Source: Planctomycetota bacterium (GTDB taxonomy: Bacteria > Planctomycetota > UBA1135 > GCA-002686595). From it: a stretch of DNA of 64,000 bases. Where the stretch lies: positions 1 to 64,000 of the forward strand of contig DUDB01000026.1 in assembly GCA_012959525.1 (NCBI GenBank). Direction: 5' to 3'. Below are positions 57,074 to 64,000 of the stretch, piece by piece. The position numbers were made by a program, and so were the translations under genes. The notes below the pieces were generated by a model. The model ran no database searches and was not told where the DNA came from. It saw nothing but the letters and a program-made list of their open reading frames with translations. Positions within the stretch are counted from its first letter, which is position 1; each line of letters begins with the position of its first letter.

Positions 57074-58762
57074 TCAAATGCCGGTCTCGCGTAGGACCTC
57101 TTCGACCGTCGTCAGGCCCTGGGTCACGGCGTCGATCCCGCGCTCGCGCAGGCTGCGCATGCCGGCTTCCTGGGCAGCGGAGCGCACATCCTCAATGTTG
57201 CCACCGGCACCGATCGTACGCCGCAGTCGATCGTCGATGACCATGATCTCGAAGATCCCTGTCCGGCCCTTGTAGCCCGTGTGGTGACAGGAAGCGCACC
57301 CCTCGCCAAAGTAGAAGGTGCTACCCGCGAGGCGCTCGCCAGCGTCCCCTAGCTCGCGCAAGAGATCCTCGTCCGGATTGTACGACTTGCGACAGTCCGC
57401 GCAGATCGTGCGCACGAGGCGCTGGGCCACGACCGCCTCGAGGGTGGCCGTGATCAGGAAGGGCTCGATACCCATGTCCACCAGACGCGTGACCGTCGAG
57501 GGGGCGTCGTTGGTGTGGATGGTGGCGAACACGGCATGACCGGTCAGGCTGGCTTCGACCGCGGTGCCGGCCGTCTCCCCGTCCCGGATCTCACCCACCA
57601 GAATTTTGTCTGGGTCCTGGCGCAGGATGGAACGCAAGACCGCGGAATACGTCACGCCGATCTCTTCGTTGATCGGGATCTGAACGATGCCCTGGATGTC
57701 GTACTCCACCGGGTCCTCCACCGTAATGATCTTGACATCTGGCTGGTTGGCCTCCGAGAGCATGGCGTACAAGGTGGTGGTCTTGCCCGAGCCCGTAGGG
57801 CCTGTGACCAGCACGATGCCATGGGGCAGACTCGTCAGGGCACGCAGGTGGGCATCGTCTTCCGCTTGCAGCCCCAGTGCGGCCAGGTCAAGGCTGACCG
57901 CCGAGCGGTCGAGCACGCGCATCACACAGCCTTCTCCCGAGGGGCCTGGGATCGTGGCCACGCGCAGGTCCACCTGACGCCCGTCAATGCTCAGCTCAAC
58001 CCGACCGTCCTGGGGCAGGCGCGTCTCAGTGATGTCGAGATCGGCCATGACCTTGATGCGCGAGATCAGGGGCAGGGAGAGGTGCCGGGGTGGAGCCTCG
58101 ACCTCGTACAAGCTGCCATCCACCCGATAGCGGATGCGGAACACGTCGGCGAAGGTCTCAAAGTGCACGTCGCTGGCTCGGTCCTGGATGGCGCGGTGCA
58201 GGATTGAATTGAGCAAGCGCACGACGGGCATGCTCTTTGCGGCGGACTCGGCATCCCCGCCATCCACGGAGGCGGCCGCCTCAGCGATGGCGTCCGCGAG
58301 CGAGCGCTCCTCTCCGTAGCTCTCCGTGACCAAGCGCTTGATCGCCTCCCCATCGGCCACGGCCCCACGCACCGGAGTTCCCGTAGTGAAGGACAGGTCC
58401 TCGAGAACGGCGGTATTCAGCGGGTCGGCAATGGCCACCACCAACTGGCCCGCGTCCAGCCGAAGAGGCAGCACCCCATAGGTGTGGCACGCACTGCCAT
58501 CCACTAGGGCCAGCACTTCTGCATCTGGAGTAAAGGTGCTGAGGTCCACCGTCTCCATGCCCGCCTGCTCTCCAAGAGCCATGGCCACGTCCCCTTGGGA
58601 ACAGGCCCCCATGTCCACCATGCACTGCCCGATAAGTCCTCCGCCCTTGCGCTGCTCCCCCAGGGCGGCCTGGATCTGGCCTTCCCGCAGGACACCGCGT
58701 GCCTTGAGAATCTGCCCCAGAAGCAGCCGGCCCTCACCGCCTTGTACAGTGTCTGCGCTCAA
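57074..58762 (-). CDS. GspE/PilB-family assembly ATPase, copy B
   Basis: The product is 562 residues. An N-terminal MshEN-type domain (GRLLLGQILKARGVL, then LALVDGSACHTYGVLPL) is followed by the ATPase core with Walker A GPTGSGKTTT (Lys327), an Asp box (EDPVEY), Walker B LVGEIRD and a His box (GHAVFATIHTND). Zinc cysteines occur in CADC and CASC. It drives pilus or pseudopilus assembly with GspF. The start is TTG at 58762, overlapping the pilT stop (TTGA). A second PilB-like ATPase is encoded at 59832-61478. Confidence 0.93.
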   Translation of the reverse strand: MSADTVQGGEGRLLLGQILKARGVLREGQIQAALGEQRKGGGLIGQCMVDMGACSQGDVAMALGEQAGMETVDLSTFTPDAEVLALVDGSACHTYGVLPLRLDAGQLVVAIADPLNTAVLEDLSFTTGTPVRGAVADGEAIKRLVTESYGEERSLADAIAEAAASVDGGDAESAAKSMPVVRLLNSILHRAIQDRASDVHFETFADVFRIRYRVDGSLYEVEAPPRHLSLPLISRIKVMADLDITETRLPQDGRVELSIDGRQVDLRVATIPGPSGEGCVMRVLDRSAVSLDLAALGLQAEDDAHLRALTSLPHGIVLVTGPTGSGKTTTLYAMLSEANQPDVKIITVEDPVEYDIQGIVQIPINEEIGVTYSAVLRSILRQDPDKILVGEIRDGETAGTAVEASLTGHAVFATIHTNDAPSTVTRLVDMGIEPFLITATLEAVVAQRLVRTICADCRKSYNPDEDLLRELGDAGERLAGSTFYFGEGCASCHHTGYKGRTGIFEIMVIDDRLRRTIGAGGNIEDVRSAAQEAGMRSLRERGIDAVTQGLTTVEEVLRETGI

Positions 58763-59814
58763 AGGCGTGACTCCAGGTCGCGCGGATCCTGCGCGTAGTC
58801 GAGGGCGACCTGACGATCAATCTCCCCCTTGGCCACCAGATCGAGGATGAAGTCGTCCAGGGTGACCATGCCCATGCGACGCGAAGTCTGGATGGTGGAC
58901 TGGATCTTATTGGTCTCGTTCTTGCGGATCAGGTTGCCCACGGCAGGAGTGTTGATCATGACCTCGAAAGCGGCCACGCGACCGCGCTTCCCGGCACGCG
59001 GCATGAGCACCTGCGAGATCACCGCAACGAGCGAGACCGAGAGCTGCGCGCGGATTTGCTCCTGCTGGTTGGCGGGGAAGGCATCAATCATGCGGTTGAC
59101 TGTGCGCGCGGAGCCCGTGGTGTGCAGAGTGCCGAACACAAGGTGTCCCGTCTCTGCGGCGGTGATGGCGGCCGAGATGGTCTCCAGGTCGCGCATCTCC
59201 CCCAGCAGGATCACGTCCGGGTCCTGGCGCAGGACCCGTCGCATGGCTTCGGGGAACGAATCCACGTCCTCGCCCACTTCGCGCTGCGTCACGAGGCCCT
59301 TGCCGTGGGAGTGGTAGAACTCGATCGGGTCCTCGATGGTCACGATGTGCTTGTCCATGTTCTGATTGATCCAATCGATCATGGTGGCCAGGGTGGTCGA
59401 CTTACCCGATCCCGTGGGACCGGTGACGAGCACGAGGCCGCGCGGCCGACGCAAGAGCGCCCGGCAGGGCTCGGGGAGGCCGATTTCCTCAAAGCTAAGA
59501 AGCCTGTTGGGAATCAAGCGCAGGACGGCGCTGAAGCGGCCCCGCTGGCGCATGCACGACACCCGGAAGCGATCGCCGGAGGGGTGCGCGAGCCCCAAGT
59601 CGGTGGTGCCAACCGCCGACGTCAACTCGGCCCAGTGCCTCTCGTCGCACAGGTCTTTGCAATAGGCCTCGGTGGCCGCGTCGTCCAAGACGTCAATGCC
59701 GAGAGAGACCAACTCCCCGTTCACCCGGCCCACCGGCGGGCGGCCCGGATTGAGGTGCAGGTCGGAAGCTCCGACCTCGATGGTTGTCGACATCAACTCT
59801 TGAATGGTAGGCAT
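58759..59814 (-). CDS. pilT: Twitching-motility retraction ATPase PilT
   Basis: The product is 351 residues, the usual PilT length. TIEVGASDLHL opens the N-terminal domain, Walker A is GPTGSGKST (Lys138), and the C-terminal NLIRKNETNKIQSTIQTS carries the NLIR motif and the QTSRRMGMVTLDD region typical of PilT. It depolymerises type IV pili. Start ATG 59814 with AGGAAA upstream. It sits between two PilB-like genes and overlaps the second by 4 bases. Confidence 0.94.
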   Translation of the reverse strand: MPTIQELMSTTIEVGASDLHLNPGRPPVGRVNGELVSLGIDVLDDAATEAYCKDLCDERHWAELTSAVGTTDLGLAHPSGDRFRVSCMRQRGRFSAVLRLIPNRLLSFEEIGLPEPCRALLRRPRGLVLVTGPTGSGKSTTLATMIDWINQNMDKHIVTIEDPIEFYHSHGKGLVTQREVGEDVDSFPEAMRRVLRQDPDVILLGEMRDLETISAAITAAETGHLVFGTLHTTGSARTVNRMIDAFPANQQEQIRAQLSVSLVAVISQVLMPRAGKRGRVAAFEVMINTPAVGNLIRKNETNKIQSTIQTSRRMGMVTLDDFILDLVAKGEIDRQVALDYAQDPRDLESRL

Positions 59815-59831
59815 GGGTTTCCTGAGTCTCC

Positions 59832-61478
59832 CTAGGACTTGGTGCGCGTCACACGCAGCACTTCGCTGGAACTGGTCGTGCCATCAACCACCTTTCGGGC
59901 GCCGTCGATGAGCAGGCTCTGAATGGCCCCAGTGGCCACGGCGGTGTCGCGCAGATCCTCCAGGGAACTCCCCTGGAAGGTCATCTCGCGCAGGGTGTGG
60001 TCCATCTCAAGCCGCTCGTACAGGGCGACACGTCCGCGGTAGCCGCTGCCCTCGCACAATCGGCACCCACGGGGCTCGCGGAACGTTCGATCAGCACTCT
60101 CAGCCGTCGTCATCCCCAGCGCGGCACGCTCCTCCTCCGTGGGCGTGTACTCGACTGAGCACTCGCTACACAGACGCCTCACAAGACGCTGGGCGATTAT
60201 CGACTGCACCGAGGCGGACACCAGGAACGGCTTGACGCCCAGGTCCATCAGGCGCGTGAGGGCCGAGGGCGAATCGTTGGTGTGGATGGTGGAGAAGACC
60301 AGGTGCCCCGTCAGGGCAGCCTGGATGGCGATTTCGGCGGTCTCCAGATCTCGAATCTCCCCCACCAGGATCACGTTCGGGGCACACCTCAGCATGGCCT
60401 TGAGGATGCGGGCGAAGGTCAGGCCGATGCGATCGTTCACCTGCACCTGATTGATCCCGCTGATGTGGTACTCCACGGGATCCTCGGCCGTGATGATCTT
60501 CACGTCCGAGCGATTCAATTCCTGCAGAGCGGCATAGAGAGTGGTGGTCTTGCCCGATCCCGTGGGCCCCGTGACCAGGCAGATACCATTGGGCTTGCGA
60601 ATCACGTGCTTGAACCACGCGTAGTCGTCCGCGCCAAATCCCAGATCGCGCAAGCTGATCAGGTTGGCACTGCGATCGAGTAGACGCATCACCATGGACT
60701 CACCGTGACTGGCGGGCAGGATCGAAGCTCGCACGTCGATGGCGCGGCCCTTGATGGTCAAGCTGATGCGCCCGTCCTGGGGCTTGCGTTTCTCGGCGAT
60801 GTCCATCCTCGCCATGATCTTCAAGCGTGAGATCAGGGGGGCCGAGAGGTGATCGGGGTGCTCGGCCACATCGCGGAGCAGACCGTCGATGCGGTAGCGA
60901 ATGCGCAAGCGACCGTGGCCGGGCTCCACGTGGATGTCACTGGCTCTCTCCTCGAGGGCGTCCGCGAACATGCGCGTCACGAGGCGGATGATGGGAGCAT
61001 CCGTCTCATCCTCCCCATCGCTACCCATGCTGGCGGCCACGTGCTCTTCCCCGCCGGCGTCGTAGTAGCGGGCCAGAGCGCGGCCGAGCGCGCTGGGTGA
61101 AGCCAGAGCGCAACGGATCTCGCCACCGATCACGAAGGACAACTGGTCGGCCACGATGCGCTTGAACGGATCGTCAATGGCCACGACAAGGGCCCCGTCC
61201 TTCTCCATCAGGGGCAGGATGCCTTGCTCAGCCGCCATCTCCCCAGGGACGCGATCGATGATCTCCTGACGGATGTTGCCCTTGTCCAAGTCGACGAAGG
61301 GCATGCCGTTCTGGGTGGCGAGGGCGCGATACACGACGCCCTCCTCCACCAAGCCCTGCTTGAGCAGCGCCTGGGGCAGGGAAAGGTCGCCCCCACGTTG
61401 GAGGGACATGGCCGCTCTCAGGTCAGCCTCGGAGAGGCTGCCCTGAGACACGAGCAGATCGCCGAGTTCGGTACTCAC
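59832..61478 (-). CDS. GspE/PilB-family assembly ATPase, copy A
   Basis: The product is 548 residues. The N-terminal MshEN region begins ELGDLLVSQGSLSEADLRAA. The ATPase core has GPTGSGKTTT (Lys310), EDPVEYHISG, LVGEIRDLETAEIA and VFSTIHTNDSPSALTRL, and zinc cysteines occur in CSECS and CRLC. Residue identity to copy B is clear throughout the core, so the two are paralogues or serve different machines (pilus and secretion). The start is GTG at 61478. The frame stays open for 159 more bases upstream through a tandem repeat, which I take as non-coding. Confidence 0.92.
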   Translation of the reverse strand: MSTELGDLLVSQGSLSEADLRAAMSLQRGGDLSLPQALLKQGLVEEGVVYRALATQNGMPFVDLDKGNIRQEIIDRVPGEMAAEQGILPLMEKDGALVVAIDDPFKRIVADQLSFVIGGEIRCALASPSALGRALARYYDAGGEEHVAASMGSDGEDETDAPIIRLVTRMFADALEERASDIHVEPGHGRLRIRYRIDGLLRDVAEHPDHLSAPLISRLKIMARMDIAEKRKPQDGRISLTIKGRAIDVRASILPASHGESMVMRLLDRSANLISLRDLGFGADDYAWFKHVIRKPNGICLVTGPTGSGKTTTLYAALQELNRSDVKIITAEDPVEYHISGINQVQVNDRIGLTFARILKAMLRCAPNVILVGEIRDLETAEIAIQAALTGHLVFSTIHTNDSPSALTRLMDLGVKPFLVSASVQSIIAQRLVRRLCSECSVEYTPTEEERAALGMTTAESADRTFREPRGCRLCEGSGYRGRVALYERLEMDHTLREMTFQGSSLEDLRDTAVATGAIQSLLIDGARKVVDGTTSSSEVLRVTRTKS

Positions 61479-61542
61479 TGCGGTAGTGTACCGCCTGTAA
61501 CCCCCACGACTACAAGATCCTCGCCTGGGAGATTGGGCCCAG

Positions 61543-61590
61543 GCGGCTGGGGTTGCGGCTGGGGTTGCGGCTGGGGTTGCGGCTGGGGCC
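61543..61590. repeat. Four tandem 12-base units (last one diverged)
   Basis: The unit CGGCTGGGGTTG is repeated exactly three times and followed by a fourth copy changed in its last three bases (CGGCTGGGGCCG). It lies in the 116-base gap between the stop of the DUF1573 gene and the start of the upstream-oriented PilB-like gene, close to where that operon's promoter is expected. Confidence 0.9.
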
Positions 61591-61594
61591 GCCC

Positions 61595-63229
61595 CTAACG
61601 ACGGTCTGGAAGCACGGTTCCCACGCCAGCGCGACACACGCCAGAGAATCGCACGGCCAGCTCGGGCTTGGTGGGGTGACCGGTAAGGATCACCATCACG
61701 CCACGGAAGGAACCGTCCGATCCGTCAGGCAAACCCTCCAGCACAAGCTGGACATCAATCGCGTTGCTCAAGCCAACGGCGGGCCGCAGGGAAGTGCTGA
61801 AGTTCTCCTTCCAGGCCAGCTCCTGCCCCGCTTCGGGACGCAGCTCCACGGTCGCCTTCGAGAGATCGAAGTTGGGATCGTGAGAGATGACCTTGACGTT
61901 GCGCTTGACCACTTGTCCGGGACGAACGAGCCCCATGGAGAGGAACTGGGGCGTAAAAGAGAGCGCGCCCAGGACGCGGCCGTTGACGCTTGCCGAGACC
62001 TTGTAGAACTTGGCCCCTCCCACGATCACAGGGCCCGGCCCCGCGGGTGTGCTGGCCTTCTCCTCGGGCATCTCAAAGTCCGAATTCAACCGGACCTGGT
62101 ATCCGATCGGCCCTTCGTTGGCACCCTCTCCCACTTTGACCGTGGCTTGCCAGTGGGCTGAACGGCCGTCTTGGTGTGGGCTGACGGGGGAGAGATCCAC
62201 GGTCATGCCGGGGGGCAATTTGATGGGGTTGGACGTGTCATTGCTGAGCATCACGGGCTCCCCGCGCGAGGTGCGAATGTCGATCACCTGCACCTTCTCC
62301 TCACCCTCCTTGATGTCACCCATGTTCACGAAGGGCGGGGTTGCCTTGATGAAGGGCTCGATATTGGAGGTCAGCGCCAGCTGGGTCAGACCGATGGGGT
62401 CGTTGGTGTAGACATTGATGCGCACCTGAGTCTTGTTGGTCTTGTGGGTAGTGTCCAGCCTGGCCTCGATCTGCACTTCGCGGCCTGAGGGAATCTCGTC
62501 ACCCATCTTGTAGAGGCCGAAGTTCCCCATTCCATCATCGACGGAGACCTTGCTCACGGTGCAGCCGCAGGTCGGACTCGCTTGCCGAATCCGGACGGGG
62601 TTCTCACCGGTGCTCGTGAGGTTGAAGGTGTGGTTGAGAATGTCTCCCTGGCGCGCGGCCCCAAAGTCGTGCTTCTCTGCACCGAACTCGATGGAGAGGC
62701 GCGCATCAGGGTCTTTCTCGGCTCCCGCGATGGGAGTCTGTCTATTCACGGGGCTCTGACCATTGTTGAGCTGCTCGCCGATGGGTGAGCCACTCGGGAT
62801 CTTCTCGGGAGCTCCCCCAGGGTTGCTCGGAGTCCCCGGTACAGAGGAGGGCACCCGCGTGCTACGAGCTCCGGTGCTCCCGGCGACTCCGGGTACCTTG
62901 CGGGCTCTGGGAGCCTTGGCGCCGTCCTTGGGCCGCTTGCGTTTCTGTCCCTTGGCTGACCCCTTGACGCCGGTGGGCGGGGTCGATGCCTGACCCTGCT
63001 TGAAACCCGGAACAAGGCTGCCCGGCGTGCTCTTGGTTGAACTCACCGGGGAGGCGGGGGAGGCCGTGGCGGACCCCTGGGCCTCCGTTGTGGACGGTGC
63101 GTCAGACGCCTCTTCCGGGCCGCTCGCCCCCTCCTGGCACGAGCAGAACAGGCCGACCACCAGACAACCGGAGATCAGACGAGGAGCGAGAAGGAAACGG
63201 GTGCTGAGGTGGGCTGATGTGGAATGCAT
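61595..63229 (-). CDS. DUF1573 lipoprotein
   Basis: The product is 544 residues. The signal peptide ends FCSC (Cys31), a lipobox. Residues of about 35-165 are a low-complexity Ser/Pro/Gly/Ala linker. A DUF1573 domain follows (KHDFGAARQGDILNHTF, then TCGCTVSKV with Cys221 and Cys223), an immunoglobulin-like module common in secreted proteins of Planctomycetota and Bacteroidota. About 270 further residues hold two more beta-sandwich repeats (for example GLVRPGQVVKRNVKV). It probably acts at the cell surface; no ligand is known. The ATG at 63229 is fixed by the signal peptide. Confidence 0.85.
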   Translation of the reverse strand: MHSTSAHLSTRFLLAPRLISGCLVVGLFCSCQEGASGPEEASDAPSTTEAQGSATASPASPVSSTKSTPGSLVPGFKQGQASTPPTGVKGSAKGQKRKRPKDGAKAPRARKVPGVAGSTGARSTRVPSSVPGTPSNPGGAPEKIPSGSPIGEQLNNGQSPVNRQTPIAGAEKDPDARLSIEFGAEKHDFGAARQGDILNHTFNLTSTGENPVRIRQASPTCGCTVSKVSVDDGMGNFGLYKMGDEIPSGREVQIEARLDTTHKTNKTQVRINVYTNDPIGLTQLALTSNIEPFIKATPPFVNMGDIKEGEEKVQVIDIRTSRGEPVMLSNDTSNPIKLPPGMTVDLSPVSPHQDGRSAHWQATVKVGEGANEGPIGYQVRLNSDFEMPEEKASTPAGPGPVIVGGAKFYKVSASVNGRVLGALSFTPQFLSMGLVRPGQVVKRNVKVISHDPNFDLSKATVELRPEAGQELAWKENFSTSLRPAVGLSNAIDVQLVLEGLPDGSDGSFRGVMVILTGHPTKPELAVRFSGVCRAGVGTVLPDRR

Positions 63230-63256
63230 AGCGAGGTTCGGTTTTGGTGCGGCAGA

Positions 63257-63284
63257 AGTGTAGCGTATCGATTCGGGGTGGGAA
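63257..63284 (-). promoter_or_regulatory. Possible promoter of the DUF1573 gene
   Basis: On the minus strand, TTCCCA (63279-63284) and TACACT (63257-63262) are 16 bases apart, about 28 bases upstream of the start codon. The match to sigma-70 consensus is moderate. Confidence 0.3.
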
Positions 63285-63335
63285 TCAGAGCTAGGTCTGG
63301 GGCCAACAGTCACAAGCAATCGGGAGGAAAAGCCG

Positions 63336-64000
63336 GTGAGAGACCCGTTCAGTGGTGAAAAGAGAAGTAACTGGAGAGTATTTCGGTGGTGGCCAAGCCT
63401 GCTGGCCGGCCTGACGGTCGCCTGCGTGGCGCCCCAGCCGAGCCCCAAGCAAGTGGCTGATATCTCACTGGGGGATCCCCAGAGCGCTTTTGAGGCCTTC
63501 ATTACGGCCCACCAAGGGGACCTGTTAGCGGACGAGTACGGTTGTTTCTCCATGCGTCTGCGGCGTAAGCATGGCCTCTCCCAACACGCCTACAGGGAGT
63601 TTCGGGATCAACTCCTGGAGCAGGAACCCAATCTGACCTGGGCCCTCTACCGGGCGCGTATCGACGAGATCCAGCCCCTGGGACCCCGTCACGTGCACCT
63701 CAAGGCCCACGTGGATCTGCCTGCGCTGATGGACTTATTCCAGGACGAGCTCCTCATCGAGGTGGATCTGGTCCTTGAGGACCGTTATGAGGTCTTGGCG
63801 GGCAACCGCACCCTGGCAGCCCAGGGGGGGCCCCCCGAAGAGTTCGACCTTCTGGCCTCAGGGCTCCTAGCCCTTTCGGAGGACGGGCGAACGCTCACGG
63901 CCCGAATACCCCTCTCAGAGCCGTTGGAGGGGGGGCAGTTGGGAGAGGTCACCTCTGTGGAGGTCCATTCCCGCTGGCGCATAGATGGCCTGAAAGTTGG
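63336..64000 (+). CDS. Predicted lipoprotein of unknown function (3' end beyond window)
   Basis: The frame is open from GTG 63336 to the window end (221 codons, no stop). GGGAGGA lies 7-8 bases before the GTG, one of the clearest ribosome binding sites in the window. The N-terminus is basic (GEKRSNWRVFRWW) then hydrophobic, ending LTVAC (Cys30), a good lipobox. The rest (SAFEAFITAHQGDLLADEYG, LGPRHVHLKAHVDL) is soluble and mixed alpha/beta, perhaps NTF2-like, but I cannot assign a family. It is divergent from the DUF1573 lipoprotein gene, 106 bases between starts. Confidence 0.75.
   Translation, partial: MRDPFSGEKRSNWRVFRWWPSLLAGLTVACVAPQPSPKQVADISLGDPQSAFEAFITAHQGDLLADEYGCFSMRLRRKHGLSQHAYREFRDQLLEQEPNLTWALYRARIDEIQPLGPRHVHLKAHVDLPALMDLFQDELLIEVDLVLEDRYEVLAGNRTLAAQGGPPEEFDLLASGLLALSEDGRTLTARIPLSEPLEGGQLGEVTSVEVHSRWRIDGLKV

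Overview
This is a bacterial chromosome segment of mostly high GC. It carries core genes (guaB-guaA, rho, selB, dnaG-rpoD, rsmA, one tRNA-Pro) among envelope, secretion and surface-glycan genes. Sulfatase-fold proteins, a DUF1573 lipoprotein, HEAT/von Willebrand A proteins, paired CNNM/CorC proteins, a Gld-like ABC operon and many predicted lipoproteins suggest a Gram-negative, probably Planctomycetota-like organism. That is inference from gene content, since no rRNA is present. I saw no CRISPR array, insertion sequence, phage or integrase gene, or replication origin.

Layout. 0-1.3 kb holds the tail of a BNR/VPS10-type protein and a methyltransferase. 1.5-8.0 kb is a block of visibly lower GC (hand counts of single 60-base lines give 50-55%, against about 70% in a line near 10.7 kb). 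It encodes an MBOAT acyltransferase, an acyl carrier protein, a VOC protein, a sulfotransferase, an AMP-forming ligase with an unknown C-terminal domain, and a convergent membrane-anchored SGNH protein. Together these resemble the DltA/B/C/D parts list with sulfotransferase and VOC genes added. 8.3-17 kb holds a membrane glycosyltransferase, two sulfatase-fold proteins with Thr in place of the formylglycine Cys, a homocysteine S-methyltransferase-like enzyme and a CE2-like esterase. 17-24.3 kb holds guaBA, then, divergently, an oxidoreductase/epimerase fusion, a GT4 glycosyltransferase and a Nudix hydrolase in overlapping reading frames.

24.3-31 kb is a leftward Gld-like ABC operon (ATPase, permease, auxiliary protein, DUF4340 protein) downstream of rho, then tRNA-Pro(CGG). 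31-42.6 kb holds a HEAT/vWA protein, an unknown membrane protein, a methyltransferase, selB, a radical SAM protein, an outer-membrane beta-barrel protein, a zinc-ribbon coiled-coil protein and a glycosyltransferase with TPR repeats. 42.6-47.8 kb is rpoD, dnaG, rsmA and an FGE-fold lipoprotein. 48.8-53.3 kb holds an OmpA-family lipoprotein with a clear terminator, a possible membrane-tethered HTH protein and two CNNM proteins. 53.3-61.5 kb holds a sensor kinase and a type IV pilus/type II secretion motor set (PilB-like, PilT, PilB-like, GspF). 61.6-64 kb holds a DUF1573 lipoprotein and a divergent lipoprotein cut by the window end.

Genes inside tight operons are joined by 1-4 base overlaps or have a recognisable Shine-Dalgarno sequence. 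Several operon-leading genes instead have a C-rich pyrimidine tract next to the start codon. The best candidate for an undescribed system is the Dlt-like acylation/sulfation block at 1.5-8.0 kb.
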